This document shows, piece by piece, positions 49,369-59,683 of a DNA stretch of 64,000 nt; the stretch's first letter is position 1, and every line of letters begins with the position of its first letter. The position numbers were made by a program, and so were the translations under genes. The notes beneath the pieces are model-generated. The model had not been told where the DNA came from. It saw nothing but the letters and a program-made list of their open reading frames with translations, and ran no database searches. Source of the stretch: Phaeosphaeria sp. MPI-PUGE-AT-0046c (taxonomy: Eukaryota; Ascomycota; Dothideomycetes; Pleosporales; Phaeosphaeriaceae); contig JAGTJN010000002.1 of the NCBI GenBank assembly GCA_020747045.1, positions 1,302,001 to 1,366,000 of the forward strand, given 5' to 3'.

Positions 49369-50598
49369 TCACAAGGATGCCAATTGTTGACTTGATCCTC
49401 CCCCAACGCTCACCTCCCACCCCTTGCCCAGCTCGAAATCCCCCATCACTCCATAATGATCCGTAACCCATCCCCCTTCGATATCCCTCTCCACCTCTGC
49501 CCTTAACTCCTCCTCAACTCTAACACCCATCCCAATTCTCTCAAACGATCTCGGCTCCACCTCCCCTCTCAGCAAGATCTTGTCCATACGACTACATCCA
49601 AACTTTTCTCTCATCCACGTGGGTGCTTGCTGACCCCATGTAAAACTCTCCTCACTATTCTCCTGGCCGCCAAGTTTGAGATACGCGTCTTTGAGCCCGT
49701 TGTCGCTGTGCAAAGTGCGGTCGAAAGGTTGGATAGCATTCAAGTCGCCTGCAAGTAATGCAGCTGCCACTTCTGGTTGGTGGAGATATGAGGCTGCAGA
49801 GGCAATTTGAGTAGGACGCACGGGTGGGTCGGCGACGAGAGATTCGAGGTGGGTGTTGCAGAGGCGGAGGACTTTATTGCTATCGTGGTTACCAGTGTCT
49901 TTGGGGTTGGAAAGAGCGATATCGATGAACAAGCCGTCGCGGTCGAATTTACTGAGCCAAGGGACGCGGAAGACAGTCTTGATGACAAGGCGTCGATCGA
50001 TGAGCGCTGTGGTGCCGTAGAGTGGGGATAGCCAATTGCGGTGGTCGTTGTCTGTGAGCAGGAAGCGGGAGGCGATCCATGGGGATGAGCGGATTTGGCG
50101 CATGTCGGACGGGCTCATTTCTTGGAGAAAGATGATAGTTGCGATCTCGGGAGGAGATGAGGTTGTCAGTTGTTCAAGGTATTGTAGAGCTGCACGCATG
50201 CGAGATTCGCTATGTGGGACGAGCACGTCGATGTTCCATGATATTAGGCGGATAAGCTTGGGGTTTATTGGTTGAGATGTTGGCGGATCAGGAATTTTCT
50301 TGGTCAAAGAGCTTGAAATATATGATCCGTCGTCAGTAGTGTAGTACCACTCTTGCGGTTTGGGTGCGTAGTATTTGTCGCCGTGGTGTTGTGCGGGTCC
50401 TGAGTCCATGGCGGCTTGGAGAGCTTGCATGATGGGTGTTGACTTTGACGAAGACATGCTTTTCTGTGTGGCAGCTGAAAGTTTGTTTATTGTGTGAAAT
50501 CTGAAAGGAAGGTACAGGGACCTGGTCGATGTAATGAGAAATGTGGGGCGAATAGGTACTCGCAGGCAGGTTATGGATGAGCTTACAGTCCAACTCAT
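49369..50598 (-). CDS. Endonuclease/exonuclease/phosphatase-family protein, TDP2-like
   Basis: This intronless 409-aa protein has the metal-dependent phosphoesterase (EEP) fold. The four catalytic blocks are present in order: SWNID (Asn122), FLQE (Glu160), GDLNAI (Asp285, Asn287) and TDHYGVMGDF (Asp380, His381). This arrangement matches tyrosyl-DNA phosphodiesterase 2, which removes 5'-linked topoisomerase II peptides from DNA. Other EEP hydrolases are not excluded, so the substrate is inference. Residues 1-47 contain several Arg but no acidic residue, resembling a mitochondrial presequence. An internal start at Met48 (MSSSKSTPIM) would give a form lacking it. The gene is divergent from Arp1 and convergent with Spt6. 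Confidence 0.85.
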   Translation of the reverse strand: MSWTVSSSITCLRVPIRPTFLITSTRSLYLPFRFHTINKLSAATQKSMSSSKSTPIMQALQAAMDSGPAQHHGDKYYAPKPQEWYYTTDDGSYISSSLTKKIPDPPTSQPINPKLIRLISWNIDVLVPHSESRMRAALQYLEQLTTSSPPEIATIIFLQEMSPSDMRQIRSSPWIASRFLLTDNDHRNWLSPLYGTTALIDRRLVIKTVFRVPWLSKFDRDGLFIDIALSNPKDTGNHDSNKVLRLCNTHLESLVADPPVRPTQIASAASYLHQPEVAAALLAGDLNAIQPFDRTLHSDNGLKDAYLKLGGQENSEESFTWGQQAPTWMREKFGCSRMDKILLRGEVEPRSFERIGMGVRVEEELRAEVERDIEGGWVTDHYGVMGDFELGKGWEVSVGGGSSQQLASL

Positions 50599-51096
50599 CT
50601 CATTCCCATTGCCGGTAGTAACTTATATGGGTAGCCTCTAATCGAAATCTCCGGCCTCACCAGGCGACGATTAGGGCGAGACGGGGAAGTGTATACGAGG
50701 TAGGTGTTTTGTTCGCAGAGAAGCACATAGGCCTGGGTGCGTAACAGTTGATGTATATAGTAACCACAATAGACGCCTCGATATAGTTTTCACAGTTCAC
50801 ATACTTTATTTGTAATGGAAAGTATATTGAAACAGAGATATGCGGTGCATATGCAGAAGCAATGAGGGGCATGGAGGCGATGTGTTGATGGTCGCACGTG
50901 ATCTGACCAGATACCCCTGCAATAGCTCCGAAGCGCGTCCCGTCGTGAACTTTCGCGACCTGGAGCAATTACCAAACGTGGGATGCTGTCTCTACCGCCA
51001 TAGATTGCTCTTGCCACAATCGTCGCTTCCTCGTTACCTTCCTTCGATCGTCTCTCGTCTACGCCGCCTCCAACCGCCTTCTTCATTGCCTTCACC
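50599..51096. promoter_or_regulatory. Divergent promoter, TDP2-like / Arp1
   Basis: This 498-bp spacer lies between two divergent starts. A pyrimidine-rich stretch just before the Arp1 ATG (51030-51095) fits a leader. No other feature is supported. Confidence 0.45.
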
Positions 51097-52415
51097 ATGG
51101 GCTCCCGACTACACAATGCGCCTATTGTCATCGACAACGGCAGCGGCACGATAAGAGCTGGGTTTGCTGGAGAAGATGTTCCCAAATGCTACTTTCCCTC
51201 ATATGTTGGACGGCCGAAGCATGTACGGACAATGGCAGGTGCATTGGAGGGTGACGTGTTCATTGGGCCACAAGCACAGCAATATAAGGGGCTGTTCAAG
51301 ATAAATTACCCATTGGAGCACGGCATTGTCACAGACTGGGACGACATGGAGAGGATATGGCAATACGTGTACCAAGAAGGGCTGAAGACAGTGAGCGAGG
51401 ATGTAAGTGAAATCTGGGCATGATTGTGGTTGTGGTTATTGCCATGTCTGATTCAATTGCTGATGAGACTGTGTGCAGCATCCTGTCCTCCTCACCGAAC
51501 CGCCACTGAACCCTCGTGAAAACCGCGATGTCGCTGCCCAAATTCTCTTCGAGACTTTCAACGTGCCCGCTCTCTATACCTCCGTGCAAGCTGTCCTATC
51601 ATTGTACGCTTCAGGAAAGACAACGGGTCTTGTGCTGGACTCCGGAGACGGCGTTTCCCACGCTGTACCTGTATTCCAAGGTTTCGCGATACCCAACAGC
51701 ATAAGGAGGATAGACGTGGCAGGAAGGGATGTCACGGAGCATTTTCAGCAATTGCTGAGGAAAAGCGGTCGACCGTTTCACACTAGTGCAGAGAAGGAGA
51801 CAGTCAAGAACATCAAAGAAGCAACAGGCTATGTAGCGCTCGATCCTGCCAAAGAGGAGAAGGAATGGTCCGGCGCAGCAAGGTCTGATGGCAAGAGCGT
51901 CGAATACGTGCTACCCGATGGGCAGAAGATGAAGGTAAGGGAAGATGCTGGCCAGCTTTTTGACAGACACTGACAGATTCCAGGTCGGCGCAGAGCGATT
52001 TCGAGCCCCAGAAATTCTCTTCAACCCAGAAATCATCGGCCTCGAATACCCTGGCGTGCACCAGATCGTGGTCGAGGCCATACAACGGACCGATATGGAC
52101 CTTCGCAAGTCGCTGTATGGCAACATTGTGCTGTCAGGCGGCTCCACTTTGACAAAAGGGTTCGGCAACCGGTTGCTCCACGAAGTACAGAGACTGGCGG
52201 TGAAAGACATGAGGATCAAAATATTAGCACCGCCAGAGCGCATATACACCACGTGGACCGGCGGTAGCATTCTGGCGGGTCTGAGCACGTTCAAGAAGGT
52301 AAGCTCCGCGGCCACATCACGATGCACTTTGCAGGACTGACACGTATTGCAGATGTGGGTAGAGAAGGACGAATGGCAAGAAAACCCAGACATCATCCAC
52401 ACCAAGTTCGCGTAA
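51097..52415 (+). CDS. arp1: Actin-related protein 1 (centractin), dynactin filament subunit
   Basis: Arp1 forms the short actin-like filament of dynactin, the cofactor that links cytoplasmic dynein to cargo and supports nuclear migration in hyphae. The exons are 51097-51402, 51479-51934, 51984-52298 and 52353-52415, with introns of 76, 49 and 54 bp (all phase 0). The product is 379 aa, the normal length. Actin-fold nucleotide motifs are intact: IDNGSGTIRAGFAGED (phosphate 1), VLDSGDGVSHAVPV (phosphate 2) and LSGGSTLTKGFGNRL (adenosine). The centractin-specific MAGALEGDVFIGPQAQ and the C-terminal MWVEKDEWQENPDIIHTKFA replace the corresponding actin segments, which separates it from conventional actin. 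The last exon is only 21 codons including the stop. Confidence 0.97.
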
Positions 52416-53118
52416 TAGTCACGTTGTGGCCTCGCAGGCCAGCAGCACGCCGTCTGCGCCATATCCACAACCGCTTCCCGCCTCCGCAACTTTCGAGAAG
52501 GTGTGCATGACGCTTGTGTAGCCTTGTTAGTCATGGAAACGGAGTGGAAACGGAGACCCGGACCCGGGAGTTTTCAACCACACAGAGGTCCAGGTCCCTG
52601 CACACCTTGTTCCCGAGGCTTTGTTTGCACGATCTGCAATACGTGGTCAGCCGGTTGGAACCTGCCGGGAGTGCTAAGAAGTAGTTTATTTCCCCGCATT
52701 TGTCGCGGAGATGCCTATTGGGGCAGTTTCTGTTACTTAAGCGCGACGTGGTAAGCATGCATAATGATGGTAGAGTGCGACAGGTGGGTTTCAGGGAGGA
52801 GATGGCAATGAGTGCATCGATGGCGTTTCTTTGCGCAATGGATACCCCCGATGATTTTGGAGCATAGCAATTGAGCAAGTACTGGCGCAGGAACGGCCAC
52901 GTCTGTGGACAGCAATGTGACTGTGTGACCGCGATTGCACCGAGAAGATGCGGCGTCTGCGGTAGCCGACAGCTGGGGCAAGGTCGAGACGTTGGTGCCA
53001 AGCATCGTGAAGATGGCCGCAAGAACGTGGACAACAATGCGCCCACAAAGTCGCCATGTGCAACACCAATGACAACAGATTGCGACATGTCATACCCCTA
53101 ATTGCGAGGCGGAGGCGG

Positions 53119-53147
53119 CAAATGAGCTGGCTCGGTGAGCTCATTTG
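53119..53147. repeat. Perfect 10-bp inverted repeat with 9-base loop
   Basis: CAAATGAGCT and AGCTCATTTG flank GGCTCGGTG. The two arms are exact reverse complements. This could be a palindromic protein-binding site or an RNA hairpin. Its position is about 1.1 kb upstream of the Par32-like start. Confidence 0.7.
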
Positions 53148-54028
53148 ACGAATAAAGAACGTCAGGGTCATTGTCGGCAAGTCTGGTGACTGGTACCTGA
53201 GCGCGCAGACACCAGGCCATTACGCCTAGACTTCACGATGCTCGACGTCATGCGCGACGCTTGATGTGCGCAGCCGAGGAGGCGAGGGATTTTCTCAGCT
53301 GCCGCTGGAGGGTCATGGGGACGCAGGAGGGAATTGCTTTTGCAGGGCAAAAGGCGCAGCGGTACCTGCAGAGAAGAACATGGTCGACAGCGCAAGTTGC
53401 ATAGACGCATGGCAAGAATAGCAACACGACATGGCAGCGGCAACACCAGAATCAAAACTCTGCACCGGGAAGCAGATGGCGCCAGGCACAGGCACGTCGC
53501 AAACGATGGCGATGGAGCGCTCCCCGTCGCGGAAAACTCTGCGTTCCCGCCTCCACACTGGGCGGGCGGCGGGCATCTAGTCAGCCCTTGCGATCACGCA
53601 TTCGCGCGCAATGTCGAGTGCAAATTCTGCAACATGGTCTTTGCAGCATCGTGAGTTTTCTGGGGGTAATAGGAAACGCCAGCGTCCAATGGCAGCGCCG
53701 CGTGCAGGTCAGGTGTGTCGCAGACCAAGCTTGCTATTACGCTATCGAAAGGTGGGCCAAGCCAGCGTCGCGGCCCCCCGGTAGCCTTTGTCTGCGGCGC
53801 CTGCTGCACGCATGATCTGAACATTGCCGTTAACTGGAAAGCGGGTGCCGTTAACTGCAAAGTGTCGGTTTCGACACAGGCCAGCGCGTGCAGTGCCATG
53901 ATGCTCGGATTCGATGGCGTCGAAATTTCTGGTCAAGCCCCTTGTGCTTGCGTGAGCACCGCAACAAGCGGAGGCCCCTGGTGGCTTTTTTTCCTGCTTG
54001 GTGACCGCGGGCACCGACTGCGTGACTG

Positions 54029-54036
54029 TATATAAG
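54029..54036 (+). promoter_or_regulatory. TATA box of the Par32-like gene
   Basis: TATATAAG lies 193 bases before the ATG at 54229 and is followed by a pyrimidine-rich leader. A strong consensus TATA box is typical of inducible rather than constitutive fungal genes. Confidence 0.6.
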
Positions 54037-54228
54037 ACTTCTACCCCAGCACCCTCTTTTTTTGATCATCACATCAAGCACTACTTCCCGCATCGACTAC
54101 TACTCCTACAAGTACAAGTCTTACCCCGGATCTTCCAAAGAGTCTCTCTAGTCGTGCCACTTACCTCGACTTTATACAACCACCCCGTCGACCAATCACA
54201 TCGATCCACCACCAAATCAACCAACAAG

Positions 54229-54696
54229 ATGCCTTCCTTCCACATCACCGAGCCTCACCCATCCGTAGGCAGCTCCTACATCTACTCTGGCCGTGGCGGC
54301 GCCGGCAACGTGACCCGCGTCAAGCCCACAGAAATCACCAACGGCCAAACCGCCAGTGGCCCAGCATCCCGCGTCAAGCTCACTCCTCCTCCTTCCAACG
54401 CCTTCTTCGCCTCTGGCCGCGGCGGCGCTGGCAACATGCACCGCGAGAAGGAGCGTGCCATGTTCAGCTTTGACGAGGAACTCCAGCAGCAGGAGCGCCT
54501 CCGCTCTCAGCAGGCACCAGTCTACCACGTCGGCCGTGGTGGTGCCGGCAACCTTGTCGATGAAATGAAGCCTCGCAGCCACCGCCAGAACAGCGCAAGC
54601 TCGACATCGAGCGCCGAGTCCGACAAGGATGGTGTTCGACGAAGCATGGAGACCGCATGGCACCGCTTGAGCCGTCAGTTCTCTCACCAGAGCTAG
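54229..54696 (+). CDS. Par32-like DUF3602 protein with three GRGGAGN repeats
   Basis: This single-exon 155-aa protein starts in the context CAACAAGATGCC. Three copies of the family motif are seen at residues 21-27, 63-69 and 102-108 (SGRGGAGNV, SGRGGAGNM, VGRGGAGNL), spaced about 40 residues apart. The rest is polar and disordered, with a short helical basic end (METAWHRLSRQFSHQS). In yeast the related Par32 is phosphorylated when TORC1 is inhibited and binds and inactivates ammonium permeases. The same role here is inference from the shared repeats. There is no membrane helix, so it is cytosolic. The frame is open upstream to 53998 but has non-coding composition. The strong TATA box and long upstream gap suggest tight, perhaps nitrogen- or stress-responsive control. 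Confidence 0.85.
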   Translation: MPSFHITEPHPSVGSSYIYSGRGGAGNVTRVKPTEITNGQTASGPASRVKLTPPPSNAFFASGRGGAGNMHREKERAMFSFDEELQQQERLRSQQAPVYHVGRGGAGNLVDEMKPRSHRQNSASSTSSAESDKDGVRRSMETAWHRLSRQFSHQS

Positions 54697-55595
54697 ACGT
54701 CTTGACGACTGCTTCTTCTTACTTCATCCACCTTTTTACTACGAGCGACATGAGATTCTATGAGAGCTGGTCCTGATTCTCTCTTGTTCTCTTCGGCATT
54801 TCCACCATCATCATCAGCACGGCGCTTCTGGAGTTTAACGACATCATTGTACAAACAACAACCAACAAAAGTTCATCTCATTTCCATCCAACCATCAACA
54901 TAACCAACCGAGATCTGGATCCCCATCAAAAAGTTCCTTCTACTTCTTGATACCCAGGTCTCTGACCTTTATTTGCAATTCTCTGTATTTTTTCTACTTT
55001 ACTTGAACATACAACCAGCGGCATGGCATTTCCGAGATACCCAGCCAGCGAAGAGGGCACAGCTGCATTCTGCGGCAGACGGATTTTTACTTAGTAGTAT
55101 AATCTCAACCGAATTTAACTCATTCACAACAACACTCTGCTCCCTCCTATCGTTGATGGCTGTGATGTTCTTCAATGCCTTTGTGGCCTAATCACCAGAA
55201 TCGCCTTGTCGTGGCCATTCCCATGTTATGATCTAATCCTAGCCACAACGCCCAGAAAATTCATCGACGTCGGTACACGCTCCGGATCAGCGTTGGCGCG
55301 TTTGTTTATGGGCAGGCTGCTTGGTGGGGCTGGAATGGGCGATCGCCGGGATCCGATGAGCTAAGATGAAGCTAGAAGCCAGCGATTCAGAAGTGGAGTG
55401 TGGAGAAGACGAGACGAAATTTTAAATTTTTTTTAACTGTGCGGAGACTTTGCATGATGAAAGGGTCGCGCAACGCGAGACAGTTCTGATCAGAAAAACG
55501 ATATCAAGCACTCATTGTTGCGTTGTGTAGTTTCACGTCAAAACAAATTCGGCTTTCTATCTCCCGAACTCTTTCTTGATGCCAGACGGGTTCCA
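54697..55595. other. Convergent intergenic region, no gene seen
   Basis: This 899-bp spacer contains the 3' region of the Par32-like gene, which is probably a long untranslated tail (54697-54960 is rich in CATCATC and CAACAA). An A/T run at about 55420-55436 could act in 3'-end formation. Confidence 0.4.
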
Positions 55596-56952
55596 CTACT
55601 CCTCTCGCTTCTTAACTCTTGGCACCAAGATCCACGAAACGCCCAATGCTACGATGAGTCCAACGAGAATAGGCTGCATTACCTTGACGCCGGCCTTACT
55701 TGCAATGACTCCGGTGACTGCTGGGAAGAAGGCGCCGCCTGCTTGTGCTAAGACGAAAACAAAGCCCAGGGCCGTAGACTGCAGTTCTTTTGGGAAGAGT
55801 TTCGAGCCGATTGACATGCCCTTGAAAACTTAGCATGATTTCGCAACAGTAAACATTGGCCAAAAGGCAACATACCGTAGCAAACATTGGCCCATAAAAA
55901 ACCCCCAACAGACACAAACTCACCGCACTACTAATCAGATTCGGCACGAGCCAAAACACAAGCTGCAGCGCCAAAATCAACACACAATACCCCATCGTCA
56001 TCCTCCTCTCGCCAAACCTATGCGTCGGCTCCGCAAGCACAATGCGGCCCACGAAGATGCCACCCCAAAGCGCGGCGGGCACATAGCCGACTTCGGGTAG
56101 GTGACCGTTGCGCGCTTGCACGAGGTACTCAACGACCCAGCCGCCGGCTGTGATGCCGGTGCCGAGCATGAAGAAGTAGAACATGGAAAGCAAGTATACA
56201 GGCGGCGACTTCAATGCAGCGACCATGTCGCGGGTGGCTGTCTTGCCGCGACTGAGGCCTTCTGGTTTGTGGTGTGGGCGTAGGCTGTCGCGGAACATGA
56301 AGACTATCGCGAGGGTATTCAAGATGCCGATTCCTACGAGATAGGTGTAGAAAAGTGGCCATTGATCTGGTATTCGCGTTGCTACGGCTGTTGCGACGAA
56401 TGGCGATATCAATGTTCCTAGAGCGTACATGGCGTGGATGAAGGCGAGAAGGCGATGGGCACCGTCGATGGAGGCGACGAAGGCATTGGCGTGCGTTTCG
56501 TTATATGCCATACCCACGGCTTGGAGGAAGAAGGTGACTACATAGAGACCGAATGGAGGCGTCCAGCAGCGCAGAGCGTGGGCGAGGACTTGGATGATAG
56601 CTCCCAGTGTGAGTATGGCGCCAAGACCCAAGTATCGGACGAGATGGCTGTTTGTGGTTGCTGCGAACAGCCAGCCCAGGAAGGTTGCGCCGTAGATGAG
56701 GGCAACATATTCGGTACCGACGCTGTAGGTCCGTAGGATGTATGGTGTTAGAGCGCCGAGACTGCCGTCATTGTTCCCAGCGAAAAAGAAGGAGATACTA
56801 GCTGCTGCGACTTTTAGGAGGCTCTTACGGGTCAAGGCTGTGTCTGGGTTGGTGGTTAGAGGAGCATCAGGCCCTGGTACGTGTTCGGTTGACTGAAGCT
56901 CAATTGTATCTGACCGGGCACCATTGAAAGTGCCCGAGTCTTGCGTCGGCAT
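55596..56952 (-). CDS. MFS membrane protein, Bsc6-like
   Basis: The exons are 56952-55876 and 55820-55596, joined over a 55-bp intron (GTATGT, GCTAAG, TCAAG, phase 0), giving 433 aa. The N-terminal ~45 residues are polar. About eleven or twelve hydrophobic helices follow, beginning at KVAAASISFFFAGNNDGSLG. Recognisable family blocks are GSLGALTPYILRTY, GMAYNETHANAFVASIDGAH and GTGITAGGWVVEYLVQ, the last two resembling fungal bypass-of-stop-codon 6 (BSC6) and related MFS proteins. The C-terminal exon restores helices 11 and 12 (GFVFVLAQAGGAFFPAVTG). The substrate is unknown; distant relatives in animals transport sugars or glycoconjugates. It is divergent from the PY-motif gene at 57365. Confidence 0.88.
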
Positions 56953-57364
56953 GATATTTTATCTCCTTGAGCCTAATCACCACCACGGTTCAGGATGTTA
57001 TGCGTCGCGAAGAGTCGCCCACCTAATGCAAGCGAAGTTCTCGTGCAGATGTCGGAAGCAAGCAGATATCAGGTAGCAAGGGTGGAGTTCGCGATTGGTA
57101 CCCCATCCGAGGACGCAGGCGACGGTGATTGGCTGAGACAGCTCTGCGCCTTTTACTCCGCCACCACGCCGGCAGCTGCGGAACCAATAGCTCACTCCTC
57201 ACCGTCTGACAAAAGAGGCTGAGCCAAATGTCAATAATATCGAAGATGGCCTCAGTCCTCACTTTCTCCATTGCAACCTACCTCTCCCACCTGGGACTTG
57301 CTTATGCTGTTCCCTGAGCTCTTGTTACTACAATACACCTAGACTAGCAAATTGACGTCACACC
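56953..57364. promoter_or_regulatory. Divergent promoter region, MFS / PY-motif protein
   Basis: This 412-bp spacer lies between two divergent starts. CCAAT-type boxes occur in both orientations (ATTGG at 57130 and CCAAT at 57184). No gene is supported. Confidence 0.4.
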
Positions 57365-58123
57365 ATGATCTTCGGTGGTCTCGAGTTCGTTGCTGGCGGG
57401 TATCTGCTGCATCGGCATTACAAGCACAAGAACGAGAAGAAGAGACAGGAAGATGAAGTCGAGACGAGGCGACATAACACGTTCCCTGGAGCGAAGCCGG
57501 CTACGAACCACTGCCAGCAGCAATACCCGCATCAGCAGCACTACCAGCAGCCGGTCATCGCGCCGCAAAAGTACCCGTGCTATGGCCAGCCAGCAGCTCC
57601 TCGACCACAACCGCACCAGCAGTACTCATATCCGCCTCCATCTCATGCACAGGCTCGCCCACCCCCTCCACACCAGGCCCCGACGTTCAATATCCCTCGC
57701 CGCCCTGTGCCCGAGTATAAACCTCAAATCCTGATTCAGCCCTCCCTCCAACGCACCGACTCGTTCGCCACATTATCGCGCATGCCCATTGCGGACGGTC
57801 GTCGCCCTCAAGATCTGCCTCAAGACGAGTCGCCAGTCTTGCCTCCTTGGCGGCATGCCACAGGCGGTCTACAGCCAGCTACGGTTCATGGCGTGTATGG
57901 CAATGCAGGATACTCCGTCTCTACACCCGCCCTTGGCGCCACACCTACGTCGCCTGGTTTGACATATGTCATGGGCACGAGTGATCAAACACTTGGAGGG
58001 CACTCGACAGATGACAACTGGGAAACATACGAGCATCACGGTAGCGGAGGTGTGCATTATGCTCCAACTGAGGCTTCGACGCAACTTGGAGAGCGCGACC
58101 CGCCGCCTCCGTATATGCCTTGA
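57365..58123 (+). CDS. Gln/Pro-rich protein with N-terminal anchor-like helix and C-terminal PY motif
   Basis: This single-exon 252-aa protein starts in the context TCACACCATGATC. Residues 1-16 are hydrophobic (MIFGGLEFVAGGYLLH) and are followed at once by a strongly basic stretch (HRHYKHKNEKKRQ), as in a short membrane-surface anchor. Residues 45-115 are rich in Gln, Pro and Tyr. The last residues are RDPPPPYMP, containing a PPxY motif of the kind bound by WW domains of Rsp5/Nedd4 ubiquitin ligases. Such small PY-motif proteins can act as ligase adaptors or substrates. That role is inference and I know of no named homologue. Confidence 0.7.
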   Translation: MIFGGLEFVAGGYLLHRHYKHKNEKKRQEDEVETRRHNTFPGAKPATNHCQQQYPHQQHYQQPVIAPQKYPCYGQPAAPRPQPHQQYSYPPPSHAQARPPPPHQAPTFNIPRRPVPEYKPQILIQPSLQRTDSFATLSRMPIADGRRPQDLPQDESPVLPPWRHATGGLQPATVHGVYGNAGYSVSTPALGATPTSPGLTYVMGTSDQTLGGHSTDDNWETYEHHGSGGVHYAPTEASTQLGERDPPPPYMP

Positions 58124-58889
58124 CGAATCAGGGCGTTTCGATTCGAGACTCGAATGCTGGCATAATGGGTCCTAAGGTTTACTTAATATGGTTTCATGAT
58201 TTCTTTCCTACGATTACGATATAGCTTTAATCAATACTTTCTTCAGTGGGTTTGAAAAGGACGGCTTCACCAGCACAAACGCTAGTTTCTCCATTTTCGT
58301 ATGCTTTCGGCGTGTTCGTTGGGGCACAAGTACCTCGTTCTTCACATATTCTTCTTCTTCTAGACAAACGATATCTTGCCCACATTAAATCTATCGAATG
58401 CCACTGAGACGGTCAACGCTTTGCCATCCCACAGTCTCTCTTATGACTCCTCCTATCATTGCATGTGCAGTTGAATGCAATGGAAATCCTCTCGCAAAAC
58501 ATATTGGCAATCACAAATGCATGCATCCATTTCATAAGTGAAGACACCAAATTTAACATATGAACAACAATCAACACCCACCTATGACGCTCGCTACCTC
58601 TCTCCACACTTTGTCCCGCGCCGAGCCACCCGAGCATTTAACCATGTCTGAACCAGGAAAAGGAACGCCGAATCCCCAGATTTCTCGCGACCATGAATCG
58701 TATTCCGCAAGGCTAAAAGGTGCATTTCCAAGCCGTCCAAAACATACGGCAATGGTTTTCGGCATAGATAATTGGAAGACATCAACGATATAAAGAGCGA
58801 GACCAGATGCCGTGTTCACACTAAAGGATACCTCGCTCCTAGCGCCCGTTGACAACCGCCGCTGAAAGCTATTCCTTGCAGTGGACGAA
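58124..58889. other. Intergenic region, no feature seen
   Basis: This 766-bp spacer lies between two plus-strand genes. Short frames at 58560-58793 lack coding character. It is the presumptive promoter of the secreted DUF3237 gene. Confidence 0.4.
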
Positions 58890-59565
58890 ATGCATCTCCT
58901 CAAATCCCTCGCTGCATTCGCTGCATTTGCGACCGTCACAATGGCGGCTGAAGAAGCTCCCGTCGCGCCCAAGATGACGCTGCTATACAGCATGGAAGCG
59001 CTCCTGGGCGAGCGATTCTCGCTGGGCCCGATCCCAACTGGCAATGAGAGGATTGTGATTCCAATTGTCGGAGGCACATTCAAGGGACCGCGGATGAATG
59101 GTACGTTGGCTTCAGCCTCAGGGTGGTTGATGCTGCATCTTGCACAACCGCAATTACCCCAGATTTCCCTGTCCGATCTCGCAATGACGTCATGCCCTGC
59201 CGAACTTGTACTCACATCGACTACACAGGAAATGTCCTCAATCTCGGCGCAGACTGGCGCTTGACAGATGCTGAAGGCGACATTAGGCCTGATGCGCGGT
59301 ATGCGATTCGCACAGACGACGGGACGAACATTGTGGTTGTGACGGAAGGGTTTCCACTCCCTGATGGGAGAACGATGCTGCGCGGCAAGTTCGAAACGGG
59401 GCGGAATGGAACGTATGCGTGGTTGAATGATGTAGTGGGCGTGGGTGTTTTGAAGAGGAATGGAACGAGCGCGGTGAGGATCGATATGTGGCATGTGAGT
59501 GACTTTGTTCTTGAGAGACTTGGGACCTGGGGACTAATGAAGTGTAGGCTACTCCTGGGGCGTAG
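58890..59565 (+). CDS. Secreted DUF3237 protein
   Basis: The exons are 58890-59100, 59229-59494 and 59548-59565, with introns of 128 bp (GTACGT..ACACAG, phase 1) and 53 bp (GTGAGT..TGTAG, phase 0), giving 164 aa. The last exon has only five sense codons (ATPGA). A signal peptide is clear (MHLLKSLAAFAAFATVTMA). The mature chain shows the DUF3237 beta-barrel pattern: IPIVGGTFKGPRMNG-NVLNLGADW, then DARYAIRTDDGTNIVVVTEG and AWLNDVVGVGVLKRNG. The family has no firmly assigned reaction. The 3' end faces that of a secreted carboxylesterase, with 118 bp between the two stop codons, so both products reach the same compartment. A functional link is possible but unproven. Confidence 0.85.
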
Positions 59566-59683
59566 GACGACAAGTCAGCTTCGATGGACGCATAGAAAGA
59601 GTAGATTATCTCGGCTACCAACGAATATAAGCTCTACATCCAGAACAGTTCTTAAGCACGTACAGTTGTGTGTGTGAAGCCTA

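Larger units (their letters stand above)
52416..54228. promoter_or_regulatory. Long non-coding stretch upstream of the Par32-like gene
   Basis: This 1.8-kb spacer is the longest gap in the window. Many short frames occur on both strands, but none has splice logic or family resemblance. It contains a perfect stem-loop (53119-53147), a TATA box (54029-54036) and a pyrimidine-rich leader before the ATG at 54229. The size suggests an extended, highly regulated promoter, or a non-coding RNA that I cannot recognise from sequence. Confidence 0.45.

Noticed and set aside
53998..54228. In-frame N-terminal extension of the Par32-like protein
   Set aside because: It would start 30 bases upstream of the TATA box and has leader-like composition, so it is probably untranslated.
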